This document shows positions 1 to 9,671 of a DNA stretch of 64,000 nucleotides, piece by piece (positions within the stretch are counted from its first letter, which is position 1; the number at the start of each line of letters is the position of its first letter). A program made the position numbers and the translations under genes. Location: NCBI GenBank assembly GCA_030052745.1, contig JANBVO010000012.1, forward strand, positions 558,001 through 622,000, in the 5' to 3' direction. Source of the stretch: Pleurostoma richardsiae. Taxonomy: Eukaryota; Ascomycota; Sordariomycetes; Calosphaeriales; Pleurostomataceae. The notes under the pieces were generated by a model. It worked only from the letters and a program-made list of their open reading frames with translations, made no database searches and had not been told where the DNA came from.

Positions 1-899
1 GGCCACGGATCGATGGTGATGACCTCCTCGATCGTCTCCTCCGGCAGCTGCACCCCGTCCGCCTTCGCAGCAGCCACAATCTCCTGCATCACCGGCCTGA
101 TGAGGTTGTCGATGACGTGCTCTGAGTAGCGCATCCGCGTCGTGTCCATGCGGAGAATCGTTGCCACGCTGTTGAACGACGAGTTGTACAGCAGCTTGCG
201 CCAGCGTGAGAACCGCACGTCCGGCTCGTGCGTGCACTTGACGCCGGGGCACGCTCCATATATGTCGACAAAGCGCTCTGCGGCTGCCTGGGAGACCCCG
301 GTGGGGATGTTGGGGTTGTTGAAGGCGCCCACGATGAGGATGTCGTGGTCGTCGTGCTTGATCACGCCGTGGGGGCCCTCTGCGGCGCCAATGAGCGAGA
401 TCCCGGAGATGACGGGGTTCTCCGGAAAGGCCTCGATGATGGGCTTCTCAATGTTGAGGCCGTTCTGCAAAAGCGCTATGACGGTTCGCTTTGGCGTGAT
501 GGCTGGGGCGAGGATCTCAGCCACGGTTGGGTGGACATCGGGTATGTTCTTCGTCGAGATGACCACGATATCGTATTCGGATACTCCCTCTTTGGCAACA
601 TCAGGGACATGGTTGAGGACTGCATACAGAGTAAGCTTCTCGTGCCATCGACCACATCTTTACTCTTCAGCGGCACATTAACTGCGGGCTAACGCACTTT
701 GAGCTGGCGACCACTTGGTAATGTCTCCATGATCCACGGACGAGATGGTGAAGCCGTTGGCTTTCACGGCATCGAAGTTGGAACGCAAAACAGCAGTGAC
801 GCTGGCCTTGCCCCCCTTCTCCAACGCGTAGGCGGCCATTGTGCCTACACCACCTGAACCGATAACGAGCACATTTGCTTTCCGAGCCTCTGCCGCCAT
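1..899 (-). CDS. 2-dehydropantoate 2-reductase (ketopantoate reductase), 3' end off the window
   Basis: Reduces 2-dehydropantoate to pantoate with NADPH in pantothenate/CoA synthesis, or acts on a related substrate as many fungal paralogues may. Two exons are seen: 698-899 and 1-619, with a 78-nt intron (620-697, GTGCGT...GCAG) that restores WSPAQILNHVPD. The start at 899 gives MAAEARKANVLVIGSGGVG, a Rossmann glycine motif right at the N-terminus. Further on are EYDIVVISTKNIPDV, typical of the ApbA/PanE N-terminal domain, and WRKLLYNSSFNSVATIL, the C-terminal-domain helix with the conserved Lys and Asn. The reading frame is still open at base 1, so the C-terminal end lies outside. An in-frame ATG at 1043 would add 48 residues before the glycine motif and is less likely. 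The family is clear; the actual substrate is inferred. Confidence 0.88.
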
Positions 900-2152
900 C
901 TTCTCGGTTTGACACTCGCAGTGTATCAAGCCCAGGTAAAGTTTCGAGGTAACAAAAAAAGGCTCAGGGAAGAGCGCCGGTGATGGGGTTCTTAACTTGT
1001 CCCGACCTCGGAACGCACGTTCAACCAAGGCACTTCGTGCCAAGACAGAGTGAAAGACTTGCTAGCTGAGTCAACTACCAGCGCAAAGGATTATTAGCAA
1101 GTCAGAATCCCAGATATGTGGTGCTTCTTTCGTCTTATTCGTCGCTGAGGGCACAGGCAGATGTGACTGAGGGCAGGTTGGTTTACGCTGACCTCGGCGA
1201 TCTGAAGTGACACTGCATGTCTTGAACGACCGCTCCACTTGCGTGTCTGAAGCCTCAGAAGCGGCCACTCAGGAGTTGCTGATTAGGGGGCGGAAGCTGC
1301 CGAAACCGCTAGCCCGGCCTCCACATCGATAGGCTCAACCGAGATCGGGACTGCCATTTGCACCACCGATAGTGCTCTGAGTGATAGTGCTCTGAGAGCC
1401 GGTCAACTAAACCAGGCTCGACACAAGTTGATCCAAGATGAGAGTGTTGAGCCTCAACAGACATAACTACAGCATGTATCAGTTACTGGAAGAGTTATAA
1501 GTTGAATTACTCTGCTGACGTACCGACCGTCTGGTGTTCGGCGAAAAGTCATTTAGGTTCTTCGATTGTCAACACCCTCTATGTTACCAGATCGGCAGAG
1601 TCAGACATTGAAGTTCAGAAGGAGATATTTTACTCTGAAGAGATAAAGCGCACAAGAGAACACCTCGGTTGGATTTTATTCCTTTTCGCGTTTGTCAAAA
1701 GACCGCGAGGGCTTCAAGAGACTAGGTACTCTTAATTCGGCCGAACTCGTCCGTTGCGCTAACAACATTACTATTAATAAGCTTTCGGCACTGTGAAAAT
1801 GGCAGCACATCTGCCGTGATCTGAGGGGCAAATGCTACCCGGTGGGTAGTTGGTTGGGCGGAAGATCGCACATCATCTCCTCCCGAACCACTAGTCCGCC
1901 AATTCCGGCCGAGATCATGAAGGCAAGCGCGACTTATTATTCAGCTATGGGGCCACCCTTTCATGATGGAGGGGCAGTTATGCCTTGGATATTTGTCGAT
2001 ATATATAGGTAATCAGGTGCCTATCGCTGAGCTCAACCGTGTCTTCGACGTCATGAGGAGCTGGAACAACTCTCCGACCTCGCGATATCAAACACCTGCG
2101 CCAGTGTAAGATAGACATTACCCCTGAAAGTATACCAAAACCCGCGGCAAGG
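900..2152. other. Intergenic, divergent promoters
   Basis: This is the shared upstream region of the reductase (leftward) and the alcohol dehydrogenase (rightward). The only structure I noticed is a 15-nt unit repeated in tandem at 1368-1382 and 1383-1397 with one mismatch. Small open frames here (for example 1502-1735) have no recognisable domain. Confidence 0.5.
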
Positions 2153-3315
2153 ATGGCACCTTCGACCACGAAACAATGGCAGATAACTGACGAGGCTCGC
2201 GACTTTGGTGACCTCGCGCTTGTCGAAGCTCCTCTTCCCCCTCTTGGCGATTCTGAGGTCCTCATCAAGATAGAGGCAGTATCTCTCAACTACCGTGATG
2301 TTGCGATGCCCAAGGTACTGCGGTCTACTATCTTTCTAGTGGCCTGAAGCAGGTGAGCTGACAGTGACGGCAGGGCCTCTATCCTTTTCCGAAGAAATCT
2401 CCACTTGTCCCAGCGTCCGACGGCGCCGGAGAGGTAATCGAGGTGGGCGCGAAAGTGACCACGCTCAAGAAAGGGGACAAAGTCGCCACTCTCTTCAGTC
2501 AACTCCACCAGTACGGCCCGTCAACCAAGCTGTCTGCCCAGAGCGCCCTGGGAGGCAACCTTGACGGCGTCCTGCGCCAGTACGCCGTGTTTCCCGAGTA
2601 CGGCCTCGTCAAAGCCCCGCGCAACCTCACCGCACTCGAGGTCAGCACCCTGTCCTGCGCCGGCGTCACGGCCTGGGACTCCCTCTACGGCCTGAAGCCC
2701 CTGAAGCCCGGCCAGGTCGTCCTGGTGCAGGGCTCGGGGGGTGTGAGCGTCTTCGCGCTGCAGTTCGCCAAGGCGGCAGGTGCGACGGTCATCGCGACGA
2801 CTTCGTCGGCCGCGAAGGCCGAGAAGCTTAAGAAGCTGGGCGCTGACTACGTCATCAACTACAAGGAGGACAAGAAATGGGGGGAGACGGCGCGCAGCTA
2901 CACGCCTGACGGCGTGGGCGTAGACCACGTCATCGACGTTGGTGGGGAGAGCACCCTGGAGCAGAGCCTGGCGGCCATCAAGATTGAGGGCATCATCTCT
3001 CTCATCGGCTTCCTTGGGGGGTTCTCACCTAAGCAGTCGTTACTGGAGTGTCTTAGCCGCGGCTGCATCGCCCGCGGTGTACGCGTCGGTTCCAAGGCTA
3101 CTATGGAGGAGATGGTTGTTGCTATTGAAGCAAATGACCTCCATCCCGCCATAGATGACCGAGTATTCGGATTCGAGGAGGTGAAGGAGGCGTATGCGCA
3201 TATGGTAAGAGTCTAAACTTCCCACTGACGTTGCAAATTGACAGACAGAGGCTAACAACAACCGATGTAGTGGTCTCAGAAACAGTTTGGCAAAATTGTC
3301 ATCAAGGTCGAATAA
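2153..3315 (+). CDS. Zinc-type alcohol dehydrogenase-like NAD(P)-dependent oxidoreductase (MDR superfamily)
   Basis: A medium-chain dehydrogenase/reductase of about 345 aa, with a GroES-like N-terminal domain and a Rossmann C-terminal domain. The likely model has three exons: 2153-2314, 2374-3204 and 3271-3315, with introns of 59 and 66 nt in phase 0. Visible are VSLNYRDVAM and LVPASDGAGEV (substrate domain) and VLVQGSGGVSVFALQFAKAAGATVIATTSS in outline, the cofactor-binding glycine turn near residue 140, then GADYVINYKE and DHVIDVGG. The last exon supplies the usual C-terminal FGKIVIKVE ending. The canonical catalytic-zinc ligands are not obvious, so it may be a zinc-independent member (quinone-reductase or enoyl-reductase like). 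It is cytosolic by lack of a signal. Substrate is unknown. Confidence 0.87.
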
Positions 3316-4418
3316 AGGGGCGGCACTGGACAAGCTGAGAGGGAGAACATATTTTCTCCGCGGCTATTCCCTGCATGCTTCTTGGGCTCCTGCCATGTCA
3401 CTGTTCCGCTCGTTTCGCAGCCTACTGCTGTATGCGCTCCAAGATGGAAAGAGTTTACAGATCTCCCGGTTCTGGAATGCACATCAGATAAAGGCTGCCT
3501 ACTCCACTCGACGGGCGTGACAATGTTGTAATACCACGGGTCTACCGGTGCACGCTCAGTAGTCCATCGGGGCAACAAGCTAGCTTAGCACGTTCCGTAC
3601 TAGCTAAAACGATAGAGCGGCTTCCTAAATCTCTGAACCAGAACTCGTGTTCTTCTTTACTTGTCGGTGACAGCTCGGGTTTATTGACATGATTGTTTCG
3701 AGGTGTAGGTAGGGATTAACTCAATCATGGCTGCATACCGTTACGTATTGTTCGAGACTCTCAGGTGTCACCGTGTCACAAGTACGTCAGTAGTTGAGGG
3801 ATTTAGCAGGAGTTGTTCATGATTAAACTTTCGTTCCTGGCTGACCAGCACGTTGCCGTCAATTAAGAAGCCGAGCGGGAGTCGTCCCCACGCACAGTAA
3901 CCGGCAGGCCATCCCAGAAAGGGCAGCTGAGAATAGAAGCGGGAGATCGCCAATGTGGGGGTTTGGAAAGTAGTTCAGGCCCGTGGCGTCTTCTACAGGG
4001 AATGAGACAAGGGACCACTCAGCGGGCCCAATAGCCGAGGTATGGGTGGCATTGGGCTTTCCGACGATCGCATCTAGCACGATGCTGCGGCTGAAAGGAG
4101 CCCAATAACCCATGCTCGACATTACACGTGTAGAACTACTCAGGAGTCGGTCCCAGATCAGGAAGGATCGGCCGCCAGGCAAAGATACCTGCCTATTAGT
4201 CTCATGGATTGCTACATGAGGAAGTTGCCAGAGCAGGGCTCCATGTTTTGCAGGGCGGAATAAGACGGACCCCGTGGCCATTAGAGTCGGGGAGTTTAGA
4301 CCGGGTTGAGGTATAAGAAGAGCACTGTGGCTCGGACGTTCTTGTCAATCGGCACGAATAGCATGTTTCATCTCGCAGAAGCATCTCACCGAGAATCGAG
4401 CTTCTAGAACAAACAATC
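3316..4418. other. Intergenic region upstream of the lysozyme gene
   Basis: No gene could be supported. A 140-codon open frame on the minus strand (3859-4281) has no recognisable motif, no paired introns and mixed composition, and I treat it as chance. Confidence 0.4.
4312..4317 (+). promoter_or_regulatory. TATA-like box of the GH25 gene
   Basis: TATAAG lies about 100 bp upstream of the ATG at 4419, a usual distance in filamentous fungi once a short 5' UTR is allowed for. Position and sequence only; no functional evidence. Confidence 0.35.
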
Positions 4419-5142
4419 ATGAAGTCTGTCTTCGTTGCAGCCGTTGCCCTGGCTGCTGGCGTTCAAGCCACGGTGCAGGGATTCGATGTTTCCCACTACC
4501 AAAGCTCCGTTGACTTTGCCGCCGCGTACTCCTCAGGGGCTCGCTTTGTGATCATCAAGGTACCAATGACCTTCCGTGGGCTCTCACGCTCATAGAAGCT
4601 GACAGCCATAGGCAACCGAGGGCACGACTTATATCGACCCACTGTTCTCCTCCCATTACACCAGCGCCACCAATGCCGGCCTCATCCGCGGCGGGTACCA
4701 CTTCGCCCACCCTGGCGAAACGACCGGGGCCGCGCAGGCGGACTACTTCCTCGCCCACGGCGGGGGCTGGAGCGGCGACGGTATCACGCTGCCAGGGATG
4801 CTGGATCTAGAGTCGTCGAGCTCGAGCCAGTGCTGGGGCCTGTCCACCAGCAGTATGGTGTCGTGGATCAAGGCCTTCAGCGACCAGTATCACAGCAAGA
4901 CGGGGCGATATCCCATGCTGTACACGAGCCCGTCGTGGTGGACGTCCTGCACGGGGAACAGCAACGCCTTCGCGTCCACGAACCCGCTGGTACTGGCGCA
5001 CTACAGCAGCTCGATCGGCACGATCCCTGGTGGGTGGTCCTACCAGACGATATGGCAGAATAGTGACTCCTACACATACGGCGGCGACTCGGATATCTTC
5101 AACGGGGCGCTCGATCGGCTGACAGCTTTGGCGAGTGGTTAA
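4419..5142 (+). CDS. Secreted GH25 lysozyme (N,O-diacetylmuramidase)
   Basis: Hydrolyses the beta-1,4 bond between N-acetylmuramic acid and N-acetylglucosamine in bacterial peptidoglycan; in fungi probably for attack on, or defence against, bacteria. Two exons, 4419-4559 and 4612-5142, with a 52-nt phase-0 intron, give 223 aa. Residues 1-17 (MKSVFVAAVALAAGVQA) form a signal peptide. The mature start VQGFDVSHYQ carries the first active-site Asp (about D24), and MLDLES carries the Asp-x-Glu pair (about D112 and E114), with E114 the expected acid. RGGYHFAHP and the aromatic-rich YTSPSWW segment fit the beta/alpha barrel. There is no extra cell-wall-binding domain. Length is normal for fungal Chalaropsis-type enzymes. 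Confidence 0.93.
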
Positions 5143-5757
5143 GAGCGGAAGTTGCGCCTGACACAACATAATGATCGATGACTACTGCATTCTTTTTGAT
5201 TTGTGTTGACTCTGGCCTGTGGAAACGCAGTCCGAGGCTGCTTTCCCAGATGTAGTATCCTGGGGTATAAGTAGTATGAAGTCAAACCCGAGCGACCGGT
5301 AGTCCGGTGCGATGATTGCCAAAGTAGTATTGCTCTGTAGGGAGAAAACAGAATTATACAGTGTCAACTACAACCACCTCGGGACATGTAGGCCAAGCTA
5401 TGGGGAAGAAGAGCCGATAATGATAGCATTATGTAGTGCGATCCGCCTAAGGCTCCCCTACCTCAACCTGCGACATGGAAACTGGATATCCCACCGCGTC
5501 AGGGCTTCTGGCTAAGAAAGGGTGTGACTGCTTGAGTGACTATTAATCGGCCCATCAAATCAACTCACGAACTAAAGCACGCTCCCGCCAAGGAGCAGAG
5601 ATAGAGAACTCCATAACTGGCTAATATATTCCTTCTTTAATACCTTACACAACGTACTTTGCCAAGCCGTGAGACCGATATTCGTACATGAGCAAGTCTC
5701 ACCGGCACTCAACGGACTAAGAGCCGCCAAGTACAGCCGGACTTCCCTCTTAAAAAT
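5143..5757. other. Intergenic
   Basis: Nothing recognised. It holds the 3' flank of the lysozyme gene and the 3' flank of the possible minus-strand gene at 5758-6393. Confidence 0.4.
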
Positions 5758-6393
5758 TCATACAATACGCCCCTTCAGCAAGGCTTCCCTGACAGCGGCC
5801 GCATCCCATGACCCATCCGTCGGAACAAGAGCCTTCGCGACACTAGTGCCATTCTTCTTCGACTTCTGATCCATCTTCTTTAGAGTACTGATGCTGGTGC
5901 CCTTGTTGACTTGCACTTGAATGTTGTAAAACGTCGGATCACCTGATGTTCTCTGCAAGGATTTCAGCTAGAGCACTTCAAATCTTGTATCTAGAAGGCA
6001 CCAACATTTTGCACGTCTAAACGGAAGTCCAAAGTCTTCCATAGAGTGTATGCGGGGTTGGGTTCAGAAATATTGACGAGCTTCTCGTCGGGTATCTCGA
6101 TAATGAACTTGATGATAGCGTTACTGGCCTTGCCCATTTCGGTATCCGCGTCAGCACGGTCAGAGAAACGTGCTGGATATTACAGTAACTTGATCTTGAA
6201 ATTGGTATCGTCGTAGAAATGCTACTGGGAAGGGTGCGACGGGATACTTGGGCAAATAAAACGACTTGGTGCAAAACACCACACACCGCGAAAGGATGAA
6301 GATGGACAGTGTATTTAAGAAAAAATAACATCAAGGCCGTACCCAAGCGGCAAATGTGCCCAGTCGCTGAGGACGAGCACGATCCTTGTCCAT
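5758..6393 (-). CDS. Possible four-exon small gene, unrecognised product
   Basis: I do not recognise this protein. A model with exons 6343-6393, 6190-6246, 6006-6128 and 5758-5952 keeps phase 0 at every junction and gives about 141 aa. The last junction is the strongest: a 53-nt GTTGGT...TTGCAG intron joins WKTLDFRLDVQN to RTSGDPTFYNIQVQV. The C-terminal half contains KALVPTDGSWDAAAVREALL, which reads like a folded domain rather than chance. The donor GTTACT and the very short exons make the N-terminal half doubtful, so this could also be a decaying gene. No signal peptide or membrane segment is seen. Confidence 0.3.
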
Positions 6394-6858
6394 GAAGGCA
6401 GTGTTTGGCCAACAGTTTAATCTCTCGACAGTACCGACATCCTAGTCAATATCAGTTCGGCGCGCGGCAGCCGTAACAGGCCGCTCTCTGGCCCTGTAAA
6501 GTAAGCTCTTGCGCTTCCTGTTGGTGCTCATCATTGCATACCGGGCCTTGACCGTGAAGTGCGTTGGTGATGTAGATTCTAAACTTGGATTCCGCTCTCA
6601 GGCTGGCGGCAAACACATCAACACTCGGAAGGAGTAGTGCTTATTGGCCGGACTAGCTTCGTACCGTTACTTAGCCCCGCAACGCCGACCTGTAACACTG
6701 CCTGGCACGCGGCCCATAATACGAGCGGAATGCGACTCAGGCATGAGCCAACGACCAGACACAGGATACAAAGCCGAGCACCGCATTAACAGCAGCCGAC
6801 ATACACTTGGCCGGCCTGCACCCTGAGAGCGAACTCAACAGACATCGACTCTACCGAT
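6394..6858. other. Intergenic upstream of the kinase-like gene
   Basis: No gene or clear element seen. A 60-codon plus-strand frame at 6644-6826 has no support. Confidence 0.4.
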
Positions 6859-8604
6859 ATGGCTCAGCAGAATGACCTTAGTGGTTTGAAGTGGGTACGG
6901 ACACTTTGGGGCCTGGAGCCTCGATGGACGTCTGAGCCTGATGAACGAGCCATTGAGGAGACCGTCAGGAACACGCTGAACATCTCTCCCCCCTGCAAAG
7001 CCAAGTTTCTAGCGCAGGGGGCTTTCAACAAGCTCTACATCGTGGAGTCCTCCGCGAAGGATGTCGTCGCTCGCGTTACTCTGCCAATTGAGCCGACGTG
7101 GAAGACGCTCAGCGAGGTCGCGACCCTGCGATGGGTTGCCCAGAACACGAGTCTGCCAGTGCCCAGAGTCCTGGCATACAACGCTGACCGGTCCAACCCT
7201 ATCGGATTTGAATGGATCATCATGGAGAAGATGCCTGGCAAGCCATGGGCGGACGCCTGGCGAGACTTATCTATGCCGGCGAAGCAGGACGTCGTGCGGC
7301 AGATCGCCCGCTTCTGCTCGGACACCTTCCAGAACCAGATGCGTGGCATTGGCAGCCTATTTCCAGACTCAAACTCGCTCCAAGGGATCCCGTTGGGTGC
7401 TCTAGAAGAAGCGAATCTTACCACCGCTGACACATCGTCCTCCGGAAGTCAACGGACAGCTCAAACACTTGGGGGTATCGACAGCTCCGGAGTTCACCCC
7501 AAGTTTTGCGTCCAAAAAATGATTTCGACGTCGTTCATTACCGCTTCTGCTTCCCTAGATGTGCCTCGTGGCCCATTTCAGACTAGCAGACAATGGCTTA
7601 CCGCGCGACTGGACTTAGCAGAAGCTGACTATCGGAGACGCTTGAGTCTCGTGCAGAAGCGTGGCTCCGGTGACGTATCACCCGGCACCGACCTCCCAGC
7701 GGCTGGCGAAGCCGAGCACGGATCGCCATTAGAAGCCATTGGACGCGCGAAGCCAGGAGCGGCAGAGGGCATTCACCCTTCTAGCCAAGTCACGGCAGAA
7801 GAGGAGACTCCAGGGACGACGGAGGCGATGAGGGTGGCGACAACTGAGCAAGTGGAGGGCCAAGGCGATGGCGAGGATAGAGAGAAGCTTCACAAGGATA
7901 CCAATGATACAGACCATCTAGCGAAGTACGAAGACGGCAACACGAATGATATTGGCATCGGCGAGTTGGACCAAGATGAAGACGAAGCTGGTGAAGCTAG
8001 CGATGATGACGAAGACACCGACAGCGAGGAAGAGGACGAAGAAGAGGACCCGGAAGACCTGGGAAACTCTCTGACTATTGTTGCCAAGCTCCGGGAGCAG
8101 CTGGACAACTTCTTCCCCTGCGGCGGACCAGAGCCTGAGCCTACCGTGATTTTCCATGACGACCTAAACCGGCACAACATCCTTATTGACGAGAAAGGAG
8201 CACTCGCAGCTGTAGTGGACTGGGAATGCATCTCTGCCTTGCCTCTGCCGGTGGCCTGTCAGTATCCTGCCTTCCTGCAAGGGAAGCCGAACCACACGGA
8301 GCCCATCAAGAGCCAGTACCAGCACGACGAGAATGGAGAAGTCAACGAGCTCTACTGGGAGCATCTTGAGTTCTGGGAGCTGACACAATTGCGTCGCTTC
8401 TTCCTGGACGAGATGCGCAAGATACAGCCTCGATGGGTCGACATCTTTGCATCGAGTCAGCGGCAGAGGGACTATGTTCTCGCGGTAGAGGCTTCTGATG
8501 ATGTGTTCATGCTTCGCAGGCTACTTAGTTGGCTCAACGACTTGGAATCCGGAGCGCCTGATGTTCAAGGGCTAGAGGAGCGGATAGATAGTGCGTCTCT
8601 GTAA
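6859..8604 (+). CDS. Aminoglycoside-phosphotransferase-fold (APH) kinase with a long acidic insert
   Basis: A single-exon 581-aa protein of the fungal APH/choline-kinase-like superfamily, expected to transfer phosphate to a small molecule; substrate unknown. The N-lobe begins around residue 55 with FLAQGAFNKLYIV (nucleotide loop), followed by LPVPRVLAYN and WIIMEKMPG (hinge). The catalytic loop is FHDDLNRHNIL, with the Brenner Asp at about 435 and Asn at about 440, and VVDWE supplies the metal-binding Asp at about 454. Between the lobes, roughly residues 190-410, is an unusual low-complexity segment ending in a nearly continuous run of Asp and Glu (about 370-404). Typical relatives are 300-450 aa, so the insert explains the length. 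The catalytic residues are intact, so activity is plausible. Confidence 0.85.
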   Translation: MAQQNDLSGLKWVRTLWGLEPRWTSEPDERAIEETVRNTLNISPPCKAKFLAQGAFNKLYIVESSAKDVVARVTLPIEPTWKTLSEVATLRWVAQNTSLPVPRVLAYNADRSNPIGFEWIIMEKMPGKPWADAWRDLSMPAKQDVVRQIARFCSDTFQNQMRGIGSLFPDSNSLQGIPLGALEEANLTTADTSSSGSQRTAQTLGGIDSSGVHPKFCVQKMISTSFITASASLDVPRGPFQTSRQWLTARLDLAEADYRRRLSLVQKRGSGDVSPGTDLPAAGEAEHGSPLEAIGRAKPGAAEGIHPSSQVTAEEETPGTTEAMRVATTEQVEGQGDGEDREKLHKDTNDTDHLAKYEDGNTNDIGIGELDQDEDEAGEASDDDEDTDSEEEDEEEDPEDLGNSLTIVAKLREQLDNFFPCGGPEPEPTVIFHDDLNRHNILIDEKGALAAVVDWECISALPLPVACQYPAFLQGKPNHTEPIKSQYQHDENGEVNELYWEHLEFWELTQLRRFFLDEMRKIQPRWVDIFASSQRQRDYVLAVEASDDVFMLRRLLSWLNDLESGAPDVQGLEERIDSASL

Positions 8605-8754
8605 ATCATCAGGTCTGGCTCAGCAGCCCAACGGGAGATTGGAAGGTCGCTTGCCTCAGTAGCTCGATGACACGACGCTTTACTTGACCCCAGCAGTCCA
8701 TATATAATCCACTCGAGCCCGTCCCTGTACGGCTTTCTGTGGCATGTCCATTTC

Positions 8755-9240
8755 TACTTCCCGTGAGGTGCGCTCATCTTCATCTTGAAGATCCTGGCAT
8801 CGGCTCGCTCTACCACGGAGTGGGACAGCGACATGCAAGCTGTGTGGTCCCGAGTCCTAGAACTGCACGGCCACCACCCGGGACTCACTGCACCGGACAC
8901 GGACAAGGTCGAGCACCTGATCATAGCCGACTAGACACTAAAAGCCTGGAACGCGCGAGAGGCGGCGCTCGTGTCAGCGGGAATGCCTCGCACGCAGCAG
9001 ATACCTCCTGTTGTTGCCGAGCTGCAAGCGCGACAGGAGTCCGGTTTGCTCTCTTCGAGATATCGCAACGGCAACACGGGCGGGGTGGCCGAAGGCGCCG
9101 CGGGGGACGCCGGGAATTTTACCGATGTGGCCTATATCGAAACCGTGTTCACCCTCACCAGCTTAGTTCTAGACCCGTCACCGGCGGGCATAGATTAGGC
9201 AGACTGACAGCACCCTATTGTTCGAGTGGAGGGCTTCTGA
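8755..9240 (+). pseudogene. Decayed C-terminal relic, probably of a fungal transcription factor
   Basis: One reading frame keeps protein-like sequence for about 160 codons but is broken by stops: TAG at 8932, TAG at 9196 and TGA at 9205, and it ends naturally at TGA 9238-9240. Readable stretches include STTEWDSDMQAVWSRVLELH, TLKAWNAREAALVSAGMPR, TQQIPPVVAELQARQESG and VFTLTSLVLDPSPAGID. The end pattern (GID-x-AD-x-QHPIVRVEGF) resembles the C-terminus of fungal Zn2Cys6 regulators, where tryptophans are common after such an ID; the two stops there would each be a TGG changed by one G-to-A step. No start, DNA-binding domain or frameshift was found. The family is my inference; the interrupted frame is directly visible. 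Confidence 0.5.
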
Positions 9241-9671
9241 GCACGTTCCATTAGAGGACATGATGCTCGACTTTAGTGTCCTCACCTCTAGCACCTGGAT
9301 TGAGAGGGGAGGTGGTAGGGAGACACCCTGCTCACAGCGTTCCCCTAATCAGCCGATAAGAATGAGTAGCACTGCAGGACCCGAGGTCCTCACATCGTTC
9401 TTACAAGAGCGTTTGCAGGCGTAGGATGACTCGATCCAGGACGCGGCACTGTCCTGTCTACATAATTGCTCGACGCGACGACTCGGACCTGTTGAGTAGA
9501 TCCGCCGAATCACGCGTCGGGTCGCCCAGTTGCCTGTGACGTGTAATAGGTTGCGCGTGCACTATCTATGACCATACCTCCGATCAAGGCTGCCCAGCGG
9601 GTACCGCCGCATACGAGAACGCTGCAACGACCTCATTGGGTCAACGGCGAGCGTCAGCAACGTACATCAAC
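9241..9671. other. Intergenic, 3' flank of the methyltransferase gene
   Basis: Nothing recognised between the relic and the stop codon of the minus-strand methyltransferase. Confidence 0.4.

Noticed and set aside
3859-4281. A 140-codon minus-strand frame before the lysozyme gene
   Set aside because: No recognisable domain and it covers the likely lysozyme promoter.
8739-9254. A 171-codon plus frame overlapping the decayed relic
   Set aside because: The protein-like sequence is in a different frame; this one is composed of Arg, His and Gly without motifs.
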